Source: a virus. From it: a DNA stretch of 64,000 nt. The position numbers were made by a program, and so were the translations under genes. Shown piece after piece: positions 32,904 through 41,650 of the stretch. The stretch spans positions 186,001 through 250,000 of IMG/VR virus record IMGVR_UViG_3300023179_000009; one strand, written 5' to 3'. Every line of letters begins with the position of its first letter. Position 1 is the first letter of the stretch. The notes beneath the pieces were generated by a model that was given only the letters and a program-made list of their open reading frames with translations, made no database searches and had not been told where the DNA came from.

Positions 32904-33523
32904 TATTCGGCACAGAAGACACATCGTCATTGGCCAGTTTTTATTTAAAAAATGATTCTCAGTACAAGCCTGTGGCTTTTTGTGTTGACGGTGATTTTTT
33001 AAAAGAAACTAACTTTGAAGGTCTTCCGGTTGTTTCTTTTGAGGAAGTAGATAAACAATTTCCAAATAGTGAATTTAAATTTTTTGCTTCAATATATGAC
33101 AATCAACTTAGGTCAAAAAAAAGCAATGAAATTAAACAAAAGGGATATGAATTGATCTCATATGTTAGCAGCAAATCCTCTGTATTTTCTCCCGTAGGCG
33201 AAAATTGTTTCATTATGGAAGACAATACAATTCAGCCTTTTGTTAAGGTTGGCAACAACATTATTATGTGGTCTGGAAATCACATAGGACACCATTCTGT
33301 AATTGAGGATAATAATTTTTTATCCTCGCACGTTGTTGTGTGCGGCCATTGCCATATTAAATCTTTTTGTTGGATAGGCGTCAATTCTTCAATCAAAGAT
33401 CACATTGTTTTAGAAGAAGGAACATTTGTTGCTATGTCTTCTATGGTTACAAAAAACACAAAACCCTACAAAAAGTATACGGGAGTTCCAGCCAAAGAGT
33501 ATGGCGATAATTATAACCAGTAG
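32885..33523 (+). CDS. Sugar O-/N-acyltransferase, NeuD/PglD-like
   Basis: 212 residues. N-terminal Rossmann-like PglD domain (VLIFGTEDTSSLASFYL), then a left-handed beta-helix of hexapeptide repeats (about 100-190: VGENCFIMEDNTIQPFVKV, HHSVIEDNNFLSSHVVVCG) with the catalytic-type histidine in IGHHSVI, and the closing GVPAKEYG. Transfers an acyl group to an amino sugar. Confidence 0.85.
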   Translation: MAQEVLIFGTEDTSSLASFYLKNDSQYKPVAFCVDGDFLKETNFEGLPVVSFEEVDKQFPNSEFKFFASIYDNQLRSKKSNEIKQKGYELISYVSSKSSVFSPVGENCFIMEDNTIQPFVKVGNNIIMWSGNHIGHHSVIEDNNFLSSHVVVCGHCHIKSFCWIGVNSSIKDHIVLEEGTFVAMSSMVTKNTKPYKKYTGVPAKEYGDNYNQ

Positions 33524-33905
33524 GGGGTTGAATTCTTTATTTGTTGCAAAAATAATTTCAACAAATTTAAATATTCCCATTAAATTTATCGAAGATGATC
33601 CAAAAATAGATCAATATGATGAATTTTTTTTTGTTGTTTCCAATAGAGGCGATGAAGAGTTACCGGAGTGCTTTGAGAATTTTTTAAATAATTTGATTAC
33701 TTTAAATAAAAAGTATTACATTTGCGAAATAGGAAATTATTTTGGTTTTGAATATGAATTTTTTGGTAGTAGAAAAATAGTTGATTTTATTTTAAAAAGA
33801 TTAGGCTGGCAAGAAGTCTCCTCTCTGTCAGTCGATTCCATGCCAGCAATCGATGAAGAAAGATTGATTGATTGGATCGATCAAATTAAAAAGGATTTTC
33901 TATGA
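33501..33905 (+). CDS. Flavodoxin-like small protein
   Basis: 134 residues from ATG 33501, overlapping the acyltransferase by 23 bp. Alternating strands and helices with YDEFFFVVSNRGDEELPECFENFL and YYICEIGNYFGFEYEF resemble a flavodoxin fold, including a Tyr/Phe-rich isoalloxazine-side loop. May carry electrons for a neighbouring enzyme; the dioxygenase downstream does not obviously need one. Moderate fold assignment. Confidence 0.5.
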   Translation: MAIIITSRGLNSLFVAKIISTNLNIPIKFIEDDPKIDQYDEFFFVVSNRGDEELPECFENFLNNLITLNKKYYICEIGNYFGFEYEFFGSRKIVDFILKRLGWQEVSSLSVDSMPAIDEERLIDWIDQIKKDFL

Positions 33906-34603
33906 AATTAATTATCGAAGTGAATTGCAATAATAAAATAGGCAAAAAAATAAAAAAATTTTTGCATGATTATAAAGTTGTCATTATTCGAAATTCGCCA
34001 ACCCACGACAGTTTTTGGGCCGAACAAGCCTCCGAAATTGGGAAATTAGTTCCTATGAAGGAGGATATAAAAACAGGAAACAAAACGGGAGAATTTTGGA
34101 CCGATATTAAATATGATGCCAAGCTATCGCATACTTTTTCTCACTCTAACACACGCCAACCTTTACACACAGATGGTTCTTATGAATCACTTGCTCCTAA
34201 TGTTACTTTTTTCTTTTGTCTAAAGCCCGCTAAAGTGGGAGGATCTACTACTTGTTTGGATTTAGATCTTTTAAAAAAATGTTTAAAAATAGAAAAGCCG
34301 GACCTGCTTGAAAAATTAAAAGCAACTGAGATACTTTTTTCAAAAGGAAATGATTTTAAAACAAGTAAAATTATAAATGGAAAGAAATGTAATTGGAATT
34401 ATTTTAGAGCAGCCAAAAGCGATTTAACGGAAGAGTTTCACATTTATCTAGAGCAAAGAATAGTACAAATGGGTGTTTTAACTAATATCAATCTTAAAAA
34501 AGGCGATGCTGTCTTTTTTAATGATGAGTTAATTCTTCATGGAAGAAATGCTTTTATAGGTGATCGTTGGTTGAAAAAAGGAGGGTTGACATGGAGTGGT
34601 TAA
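33902..34603 (+). CDS. TauD/TfdA-like Fe(II)/2-oxoglutarate dioxygenase
   Basis: 233 residues. Metal ligands HTD (PLHTDGSYESL, about residue 93) and the distal His in ILHGRNAF; KPAKVGGSTTCLDL is the usual post-HxD strand; final RWLKKGGLTW supplies an Arg for 2-oxoglutarate. Overlaps neighbours by ATGA and 13 bp. Likely hydroxylates a sugar, amino acid or lipid substrate made by this cluster. Confidence 0.8.
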   Translation: MKLIIEVNCNNKIGKKIKKFLHDYKVVIIRNSPTHDSFWAEQASEIGKLVPMKEDIKTGNKTGEFWTDIKYDAKLSHTFSHSNTRQPLHTDGSYESLAPNVTFFFCLKPAKVGGSTTCLDLDLLKKCLKIEKPDLLEKLKATEILFSKGNDFKTSKIINGKKCNWNYFRAAKSDLTEEFHIYLEQRIVQMGVLTNINLKKGDAVFFNDELILHGRNAFIGDRWLKKGGLTWSG

Positions 34604-35391
34604 AGAACTCAGATCTAAGTTTCTTTAATACGGATAATCCTTTTGAAAACGACATACGCCACCTCCCAAATAAACACGAAATAGTTACAAAATTTGCTGA
34701 TCTAGATTATTTAAAAACAATTAACTTAAGAAAATGTAGATTAAGTCACCTCCCTGTTTTTAAAAGTAAACAAATTGAGTTTCTAGATTTAAGCTGCAAT
34801 AATTTAAGTGTTTTCCCAGAGTGGGTGTTGGGTTTAAAAAATTTAAAGTATTTAAACTTGGGTTCAAATTTTTTTGAACATTTGCCAAATTTAGAACATT
34901 TACCTTTAGAGACTTTGAAATTACATAAAAACAAGTTTTCTTATTTACAAATTCCTAAAACTATAAAGTTTTTAAATCTTTACCTAAACAATTTTTTAGA
35001 TATACCAGATATAACCCATTTAAAAAATTTGGAATTTTTTTCATTTGGTGTAACTAAAATCACAAGACTACCAGACTGGGTTTGTGATTTTAAAAACTTA
35101 AAGTGGTTGTCTTTGGTTGTAAATGATATAGAATACCTACCTGAAAATTTTTGTAATTTGCAAAATTTGGTCGGTTTGCGGCTCGCAAAAAACAAGTTAA
35201 GAGAATTACCAAATAATATTGGTTTTTGTAAAAGTTTAAAAGAAATTACCCTTTACTCTAATTGTATTAGTTGTTTACCAGATTCTTTTTATCAACTAAA
35301 TTTAGAAAAACTTAATTTATCTAAAAATTATTTAATTGATAAAAATAAAATAATAAATAAATTTTCGAATATAAATTTTTTTTCCTGTTAG
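34591..35391 (+). CDS. Leucine-rich-repeat protein
   Basis: 266 residues from ATG 34591 with AGGAGG upstream. About nine LRR units of 20-23 residues (consensus LxxLxLxxNxLxxLP: LDLSCNNLSVFPEWV, LNLGSNFFEHLP, LRLAKNKLRELP, ITLYSNCISCLP). No signal peptide or other domain. LRR proteins bind other proteins; in a glycan operon its role is unclear, perhaps a scaffold, recognition module or inhibitor. Confidence 0.85.
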   Translation: MEWLKNSDLSFFNTDNPFENDIRHLPNKHEIVTKFADLDYLKTINLRKCRLSHLPVFKSKQIEFLDLSCNNLSVFPEWVLGLKNLKYLNLGSNFFEHLPNLEHLPLETLKLHKNKFSYLQIPKTIKFLNLYLNNFLDIPDITHLKNLEFFSFGVTKITRLPDWVCDFKNLKWLSLVVNDIEYLPENFCNLQNLVGLRLAKNKLRELPNNIGFCKSLKEITLYSNCISCLPDSFYQLNLEKLNLSKNYLIDKNKIINKFSNINFFSC

Positions 35392-35399
35392 GGATCCTT

Positions 35400-35990
35400 A
35401 TGTCGATAGCTTATAAAGTGGTTCGTGATTTTGAAGAAGCCATGGCAGAATACGTCGGCAGCAAATATGCTGTTGCGGTGGATAGCTGCACCAATGCTTT
35501 GTTTTTATGTTGTTATTACTTAAAAGTTCAACAAGTTACCATTCCATCTAGAACGTATATCTCGGTCCCCTGTTCTATTATTCATGCAGGAGGCTCAGTT
35601 TTTTTTGAAGACATTAAATGGATTGGAAGTTATCAATTAAAGCCATACCCGATTTATGATAGTGCTTGTAAATTATCAAGAGGCATGTACGAATCGGGAA
35701 CTTTTCAATGTGTGTCTTTTAGTCCAAATAAAATTTTGAATATAGGCAAAGGCGGTATGATATTCACCGATGATGAAATTGCAAGAGATTGGTTTAAACT
35801 TGCTAGGTATGAAGGTAGAGAAGAATTATCTTTGATGGAACAAAATACTTTTGAGGTTATTGGCTGGAATATGTATATGACACCAGAGCAAGGCGCAAGA
35901 GGTTTAATTTTGTCAACATTTTTAAAAGATGAAAACATAAAGAAGCCCGATTACCCAGACCTGTCTTTGAGATTTAGACCTAAGAAATAA
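35400..35990 (+). CDS. Short DegT/DnrJ/EryC1-like aminotransferase
   Basis: 196 residues against about 370 in the family. Present: N-terminal MAEYVGSKYAVAVDSCTNALFLCCYYL, PSRTYISVP, YDSACKLS (PLP ring Asp), and SFSPNKILNIGKGGMIFTDD with the PLP Lys in SPNK. The C-terminal domain is missing; the stop abuts the convergent gene, so this may be a natural minimal form or a truncation. Would aminate a keto-sugar if active. Confidence 0.75.
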   Translation: MSIAYKVVRDFEEAMAEYVGSKYAVAVDSCTNALFLCCYYLKVQQVTIPSRTYISVPCSIIHAGGSVFFEDIKWIGSYQLKPYPIYDSACKLSRGMYESGTFQCVSFSPNKILNIGKGGMIFTDDEIARDWFKLARYEGREELSLMEQNTFEVIGWNMYMTPEQGARGLILSTFLKDENIKKPDYPDLSLRFRPKK

Positions 35991-36863
35991 TCAACCCTCA
36001 GCCTCGGCTAAACCTATGCCCGTTTTCCCAAATCCGTTTCCATTATAAAATAAATATTTCCCACACATAGCAGTGTAGCAGACCATCTTCGAGTCCCAAC
36101 CATTTTGCGATTTTTCTAAACCTTTTAAAGATTCGTTCATAATATTCCATTTTTTACCGCAGGTAGACTCAGCATATCCTAAACGATAACTTTTGTTTGG
36201 GTTTTTTTTATAATCTTTGGAGTTTCTATAAGAAAAAATCATTTTATATTTGTTTTTTTGTTGCCAAACCATAGGCCAGCCGATGGCACCCATTTCTTTT
36301 GAGTAGTTTATACAAGGATCTGAAAATCTTTTCCAATAAAATCCATCTTGAGATTCAGCATATCTGATTAGGTATATCGGATCATTTTTAATCCATCCGG
36401 TGCAAGAACAATACCACATTTTGTATATGTGTTTTTTAAAATCATAAATAACACAAGGGCTAGTACAAAAATAAGGTTCATCAATGTTCCTGTCCATAAC
36501 GGGTGCTTCTTTTTTAATCCACTTTTTATTTTGATACTCAGCAACGCCTATTGATAAATGATAGGGTGGAGAAATTTTTTTATTCCAACCTATTAGATAC
36601 ATTAGTTTTTTATCGCTGGATTCAACGATGCATCTTGCGGCGTGACCGTCATGATCAAAACCATTACTTCCCAATTCAAATAACGGCCCAGAGATGTTTT
36701 TTTTAATAATTTTTGGATTTTTTTTACACAACTCAATCTTGTATATTCTCGATTTATTATTCTTTATTTTAGAGAAATAAAGAATAATTTCTTTTTTATT
36801 TATATCAATAGTTGGGTAGCGTGCTTGCCCTCTATAAACTAAACCTATTTTTTTATAATTCAT
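35991..36863 (-). CDS. GH43/GH32-like beta-propeller protein
   Basis: 290 residues, beta-propeller pattern: repeated 'YKMWYCS', 'YFCTSPCVIYD', 'GWPMVWQQKNKYKMIFSYR', 'RLGYAES' blades. Related to the five-bladed glycosidase superfamily (arabinanase, levansucrase); acidic residues at DEPYFC could be catalytic. Cytosolic, so more likely glycan processing or binding than secretion. Exactly abuts the convergent DegT gene. Confidence 0.65.
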   Translation of the reverse strand: MNYKKIGLVYRGQARYPTIDINKKEIILYFSKIKNNKSRIYKIELCKKNPKIIKKNISGPLFELGSNGFDHDGHAARCIVESSDKKLMYLIGWNKKISPPYHLSIGVAEYQNKKWIKKEAPVMDRNIDEPYFCTSPCVIYDFKKHIYKMWYCSCTGWIKNDPIYLIRYAESQDGFYWKRFSDPCINYSKEMGAIGWPMVWQQKNKYKMIFSYRNSKDYKKNPNKSYRLGYAESTCGKKWNIMNESLKGLEKSQNGWDSKMVCYTAMCGKYLFYNGNGFGKTGIGLAEAEG

Positions 36864-36895
36864 AAAATTATAATAGAAATTTAAAATATAAATTT

Positions 36896-37507
36896 ATGCT
36901 TTTTTTAGATGAAAAACATTGTTTCGGTGATTTTATTTTTTTACACATACCAAAAACCGGCGGCACTAGTATAGAAAGATCTCTGGATATTCATGGATGT
37001 AATTGTCATTGGCACACGAAATCGGGAAATTTTTTATTTGGCGAAAAGGTTGACATAATAAAAACAAAAATAAAAAATTGGGAAAAAAAAATTAAATTTT
37101 GTTTTGTTAGAAATCCTTGGGATAGACTTGTTTCTACTTTTTTTTATTTAAAAAACTTAAAAACTTTAAAACACCAGCCATTGGGTAGTTACGAAACAGT
37201 TTATTTGTCAAAGGTTACTACTTTTGAAGATTGGATTATTAAACACGAAAATAAAGAACAAGGATTAGAAAATTTAAACGGTTTCTGGTTATCGCCTCAA
37301 ACAAACTGGGTAGGTGAAAATTTTTTTGATTTTATAGGTAGGTTTGAAAATTTAGAAATAGATTTTAAAAAATTATTTGATAAAAATTTACCACATTTAA
37401 ATAAAACTTTTCACAAAAATTACAAAAAATATTACACAACTAGAACTCAAGAAATTGTAGAAAAATGGTATTTTGAGGATATCAAAAAATTTGATTATAA
37501 ATTTTAA
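36896..37507 (+). CDS. Sulfotransferase
   Basis: 203 residues. FLHIPKTGGTSIERSL is the PAPS 5'-phosphosulfate loop and FCFVRNPWDRLVSTFFYL the 3'-phosphate block; later FIGRFENLEIDFKKLF. Carbohydrate sulfotransferase of the Sulfotransfer_2 type. Its stop shares TTAA with the convergent gene. Uses host PAPS to sulfate a glycan. Confidence 0.88.
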   Translation: MLFLDEKHCFGDFIFLHIPKTGGTSIERSLDIHGCNCHWHTKSGNFLFGEKVDIIKTKIKNWEKKIKFCFVRNPWDRLVSTFFYLKNLKTLKHQPLGSYETVYLSKVTTFEDWIIKHENKEQGLENLNGFWLSPQTNWVGENFFDFIGRFENLEIDFKKLFDKNLPHLNKTFHKNYKKYYTTRTQEIVEKWYFEDIKKFDYKF

Positions 37508-38454
37508 AGAAACAAAATTTTTTGATAATAAAAATTTTTTGATATTTCTTTAAAATTTGCATCAACAAAATCTTCTACTAATAATATTTTTTTTCCTATT
37601 TTTTTATTTAACGAATCTCCTGTTGGTTGATCGCCCCATAGTTGAAAAGCTAATCTAGAAAAACCTCCAACAGAGGGAATTATATCTAATCCTCTTGCCA
37701 AAACAAATAAATCAATCACCGCATTTTCTAAAATTTTAGGATTTTTATCTCCCTCGGAGTGAAGATTTTTCTTGTTTAATTGAAAAATTATTTCTTCATT
37801 GAACAAGAAATCTTTATTTGTTTTTTTTATTAGTAACTCTAAAATATAAGCATCATCCGTAGAAACATACACTGGAATTTTTGATTGATTTATTTGTATT
37901 GAAACTTTTTCAATGTATTCGTTTATATTACTAAATCCGTATTTTCTATAGTCATTAGATCTGTCGGTTCCTCTTATGTGTACGGACATGTAATCTTGAT
38001 CGAGTTTATTTTTTTTTATGTAATTTTTTAATTTAATTTTAAATTTTTCTTTTAATTCTAAATTTTTTAATGCAAGAAAAGACCCAAAGTTTGTTTCATA
38101 ACAACAATTAAAAACATCTTCGGGAATTATTTTTTTGTTTAAGTATTGTTTTATACAAACACGCCTGTTACTCCTACACCTATCACAAAAAAAACAATAA
38201 TTATTTCCATTTATTTTTTTTATATATTGATTTTGAAAATATTGTAAGTTCTCAACATTTAATTTTTTTTCACCATAAGCGAATGGAATATCAAAATTAA
38301 ATTTAAAAATATCAAAAAAATTAGAAGATTTATAGTATTCGGTTTCAAAATGTATTAAATTAAAATTATTTTTTTTGCAGTAACGGTAGGTTCTATAAAG
38401 CTCCCTGAGTATATCCGCAAGTCCCCCGGTTGCATATAAATAGGCTTTTCTCAT
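37504..38454 (-). CDS. Fucosyltransferase-like protein
   Basis: 316 residues from ATG 38454 (TTG 38469 is also in frame but would overlap the divergent gene). MSVHIRGTDRSNDYRKYG matches the HxRxTD donor motif of alpha-1,6-fucosyltransferase/NodZ-like enzymes, PVYVSTDDAYIL their downstream strand and GGFSRLAFQLWG the closing motif. Would use GDP-fucose, which the gene at 2-265 could help make. Confidence 0.7.
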   Translation of the reverse strand: MRKAYLYATGGLADILRELYRTYRYCKKNNFNLIHFETEYYKSSNFFDIFKFNFDIPFAYGEKKLNVENLQYFQNQYIKKINGNNYCFFCDRCRSNRRVCIKQYLNKKIIPEDVFNCCYETNFGSFLALKNLELKEKFKIKLKNYIKKNKLDQDYMSVHIRGTDRSNDYRKYGFSNINEYIEKVSIQINQSKIPVYVSTDDAYILELLIKKTNKDFLFNEEIIFQLNKKNLHSEGDKNPKILENAVIDLFVLARGLDIIPSVGGFSRLAFQLWGDQPTGDSLNKKIGKKILLVEDFVDANFKEISKNFYYQKILFL

Positions 38455-38463
38455 ATATAATAT

Positions 38464-39168
38464 ATGCAAAATTTATCTCAAATTTCAAGCAAATATCTCA
38501 CCAGTGGGTCCAAAGGTGGCGATAAATGCATGAGGCACAATTATTGTGAAAAATATGATTTGCACTTTTTAAAATATCGAGATAAAAAATTGAATCTACT
38601 TGAAATAGGTGTAATGCAAGGGCGGTCGCTAGTTGCATGGCGAGACTATTTCCCAAACGCAAATATATTGGGGATAGACATTAAAGATTATTGCAAACGA
38701 TATGAAGATGATAGGATAAAAATAGAAATTGGAGATCAAAAAGACAAATCTTTTCTCACTGATTTAGAAAAAAAATACGGTCCATTTGAGGTTATAATAG
38801 ATGATGGTAGTCATTTTTGGGAAGATGTTGTAATCTCTTTTAAAATCTTATTTCCCTTGTTGAAACAAGGTGGAATTTATGTTATAGAAGATTTACATAC
38901 ATCTTATTGTAAAAGTTGTTCTCAAAACCACACAATATCTCCAATGGAGTACTTAAAAAATAGTATTGATAAAATTAATATGTTTGGGAAGTACACAGAA
39001 GATAATTTTGGAATCAACGCAAGGGCAGTTGACAAACAAAAATCAGTGCTAGAAAACAAATTATCAAAAATAGATTGTGACTACGATATCTACGCCCTGC
39101 ATTTTTACCCGAGCATTTGTTTTATAGAAAAAGAAAATTATGAAAAATTTAAAAGAAAAATATATTGA
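38464..39168 (+). CDS. Class I SAM methyltransferase (macrocin O-methyltransferase-like)
   Basis: 234 residues. NLLEIGVMQGRSLVAWRDYFPNANILGIDI (motif I and acidic loop), IDDGSHFWEDVVISFKILFPLLKQGGIYVIEDLHTSY (metal-linked motif) typify sugar O-methyltransferases such as MycE-like and TylF-like enzymes. Overlaps the next gene by 29 bp. Likely methylates a sugar hydroxyl. Confidence 0.8.
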   Translation: MQNLSQISSKYLTSGSKGGDKCMRHNYCEKYDLHFLKYRDKKLNLLEIGVMQGRSLVAWRDYFPNANILGIDIKDYCKRYEDDRIKIEIGDQKDKSFLTDLEKKYGPFEVIIDDGSHFWEDVVISFKILFPLLKQGGIYVIEDLHTSYCKSCSQNHTISPMEYLKNSIDKINMFGKYTEDNFGINARAVDKQKSVLENKLSKIDCDYDIYALHFYPSICFIEKENYEKFKRKIY

Positions 39169-39934
39169 AGAAGGTTTTATTTTAGTTAAAAATTTTTTTA
39201 ATGAAAAAGAAATAAAAATTGTAAAAAAAGATATAGAAAAAATTTTTAAAAATTATTGCGGTAAAAGCAGTGATGATGCCATAATAAAATTATTTCAAGC
39301 AGATTTTGAAGGATTTCATGGGTGTGCAAAAGCATGTCAAAATTTGATATCTTTATACCGAATGTCAACAAGTAAAAAAGTTACAAATTTTCTCAAACAT
39401 TTGGGTCTTAAATTTCCTTCTATAAACACCAAGCCTTTGCTGTCTTTTAGTTCACACAAAACAGCAAAAACAGAAATAAATTGGAAAGTTCCGGCACACC
39501 AAGACTGGCCATCTGTTCAAGGTAGTCTAAATGGCCTTACGTGCTGGATTCCTCTTGTGGATTTAAATGAAGATTTAGGATATTTGGAAATTGCTAAAAA
39601 AAGTCATAGGAGAGGTTGTTTAAATCACGAAATGCAAACCGTACCTGTTTTGGGTGAAGATAAACTATTAAATGAAAAATTTACGCCCATTAAAATGAAA
39701 CTAGGAGATTTGTTGGCATTTAACTTTTTTACAATACACAGATCTGGTTTAAATAAAACAAAAAACGAAATAAGAATTACAACTCATTTCAGATATAATG
39801 ATTTAGAAGAGGAAACATTTATACAAAGAAAGTTGCCGCATCATAGGGTTGACACTTTCAAAGCAGAAATATTATTTCCTGATTTTCCCAATCAAAAACA
39901 AATGAAATCTTTTTTAAGAAAACAGATTTTATAA
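39140..39934 (+). CDS. Phytanoyl-CoA dioxygenase (PhyH)-like protein
   Basis: 264 residues. Fe(II) ligands HQD (PAHQDWPSVQGS) and His in TIHRSGLNKT; CWIPLVDLNEDLGYLEIAKKSH is the signature beta strand. 2-oxoglutarate-dependent hydroxylase of small molecules; second of two dioxygenases in the island. Substrate unknown. Confidence 0.85.
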   Translation: MKNLKEKYIEEGFILVKNFFNEKEIKIVKKDIEKIFKNYCGKSSDDAIIKLFQADFEGFHGCAKACQNLISLYRMSTSKKVTNFLKHLGLKFPSINTKPLLSFSSHKTAKTEINWKVPAHQDWPSVQGSLNGLTCWIPLVDLNEDLGYLEIAKKSHRRGCLNHEMQTVPVLGEDKLLNEKFTPIKMKLGDLLAFNFFTIHRSGLNKTKNEIRITTHFRYNDLEEETFIQRKLPHHRVDTFKAEILFPDFPNQKQMKSFLRKQIL

Positions 39935-39952
39935 ACAATAAATTATAAACAT

Positions 39953-40867
39953 ATGAATTTTTATTGTTACAACGCAGATGAATTGATTAAAAAAATAGAT
40001 TTTTCAACAAAAAATGTTACTTTGCATAAACACTATAGTCATTATTGTAATAAATTTTTAACACAAGTAAAAAATTTTTCAAATAATGATAAACAAAAAA
40101 AATTATATTTTTTTGTACCAATAGTAATAAAAGCAAAAAAAGAATCTTCTATTGAGCAAATAAATGAATGCTTTATATATTTGTCAAAAAAATTAGATTA
40201 TTTTGAAGAATATGGGAACAATCATATTTTTTTTTGGGTAGGAGATAGTTTCTTGACACCTGATTTTGGTAATCAAGAGAATTTTTTTATGCAATCTTGT
40301 CATAAAAATAACCCTTGTAAGTCTTTGCATTATATTTCTTCAATTTGTGAAAAGCTTATATTTTCAAAAAATATAAATGAAGCCAAAATAGACGTATCTT
40401 TTCAGGGCAACTTTAAAACACACCAATGCAGAGAACGACTTAAAAATCTAAGATTAAACTTTAATACCAAAATTGTTTCAAGCCCATCTATACAACCTCA
40501 AAATCATACGGAAGAATGGATTGACTCTTATATCGATTTAATAGAAAATAGTAAATTTGTACTATGCCCAAGAGGTCAGGGCCTAAACTCCATCAGGTTT
40601 TTTGAAGCTATTTCCGCAGGAAGAATTCCCATATTAATTTCAAATGATACAAAATTACCACTAAGTAATATTATAGATTGGTCCGATATTATAATTCAAT
40701 TAAACGAAAATTTTAATGAGGATAATTTAAATTTAAAAATTAAAAATTTTTTAGATAAAAAAAATTTACCAGATGTTTCAAATAATTTAAAAAAAATTTG
40801 GAATGATTATTTTTTAAATATTAAAAATTTTTTTGAATATAATTATAAAAATTTTATGATTATTTAA
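39953..40867 (+). CDS. Exostosin-like glycosyltransferase (GT47)
   Basis: 304 residues. The donor-binding domain is clear: NSKFVLCPRGQGLNSIRFFEAISAGRIPILIS, matching the exostosin family C-terminus. Very AT-rich coding sequence. Cytosolic. Followed by a 42-bp gap with no feature. Confidence 0.75.
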   Translation: MNFYCYNADELIKKIDFSTKNVTLHKHYSHYCNKFLTQVKNFSNNDKQKKLYFFVPIVIKAKKESSIEQINECFIYLSKKLDYFEEYGNNHIFFWVGDSFLTPDFGNQENFFMQSCHKNNPCKSLHYISSICEKLIFSKNINEAKIDVSFQGNFKTHQCRERLKNLRLNFNTKIVSSPSIQPQNHTEEWIDSYIDLIENSKFVLCPRGQGLNSIRFFEAISAGRIPILISNDTKLPLSNIIDWSDIIIQLNENFNEDNLNLKIKNFLDKKNLPDVSNNLKKIWNDYFLNIKNFFEYNYKNFMII

Positions 40868-40909
40868 AAAATAAAGATGATGCAAAAACTAGTATCGATT
40901 GATTATATA

Positions 40910-41647
40910 TTAGATTAAAAATTTGCTTGTATAATTGTTTAATATATTGATGTAAGTTTTACACCACTTAGCATAAATGGGCGGATCTCTAAATATAAAA
41001 TCATTTTCCTCTAAATAATTTGAATTGTGAAGCACACTGAATTGCCCGTTGTGCATTATTCTTGAGGAGATAATTTTATCTATATATTTGTAATTCATAT
41101 TGTTTATTTTTATTTCATAGCGAACTGTGTAGTGTCTTTTTATTATATTATTTAAAGAATCATTATTCATTTTTTTAATTTTTTCAATCTTTAAAGCATA
41201 TTGGCAACTTTGTAATATTTTACACTTCTCTTCTTTTCCTTCATTTAATTCAAATTTTCCTTCATGTATAAAATATCTTACAACATCCCCACACAAGAAA
41301 TCGATTTTTTCTTCCTCTTCCTCTATGTTTTTTTTAAATGATTTGCAAAACCAATCATCGTCATCAAAAGGAATGACCCAATCTTTTTTGTTTAGTTTTA
41401 ATATGTCTTTAGTCGAAATTTCTTCAATTTGAGCATCATGAAATGTTCTTTTGGAAATTATTTTTAATATATTTCTAAATTCATAATAATCAATTTTGTT
41501 CACCATGTTCCATTTGTTTATGATTTCTTTATATTTTTTAATTTGTTCAATAGGAGTCTTTTTTATTTGTTTTCTGTCGGCAAAAAAATCTATATTCAAT
41601 TCTTTTTTTTTCCAATCTATTGTATCTCTGTAGCAAAAGTATATCAT
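40910..41647 (-). CDS. GT2-like glycosyltransferase (DDDD motif)
   Basis: 245 residues. WVIPFDDDDWFC holds the metal-binding aspartates; WHDAQ-type N-terminus is diverged and the classical start strand is missing, so it may be a variant. Short gap of 3 bp to the carbamoyltransferase gene: operon. Confidence 0.6.
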   Translation of the reverse strand: MIYFCYRDTIDWKKKELNIDFFADRKQIKKTPIEQIKKYKEIINKWNMVNKIDYYEFRNILKIISKRTFHDAQIEEISTKDILKLNKKDWVIPFDDDDWFCKSFKKNIEEEEEKIDFLCGDVVRYFIHEGKFELNEGKEEKCKILQSCQYALKIEKIKKMNNDSLNNIIKRHYTVRYEIKINNMNYKYIDKIISSRIMHNGQFSVLHNSNYLEENDFIFRDPPIYAKWCKTYINILNNYTSKFLI

Positions 41648-41650
41648 GGT

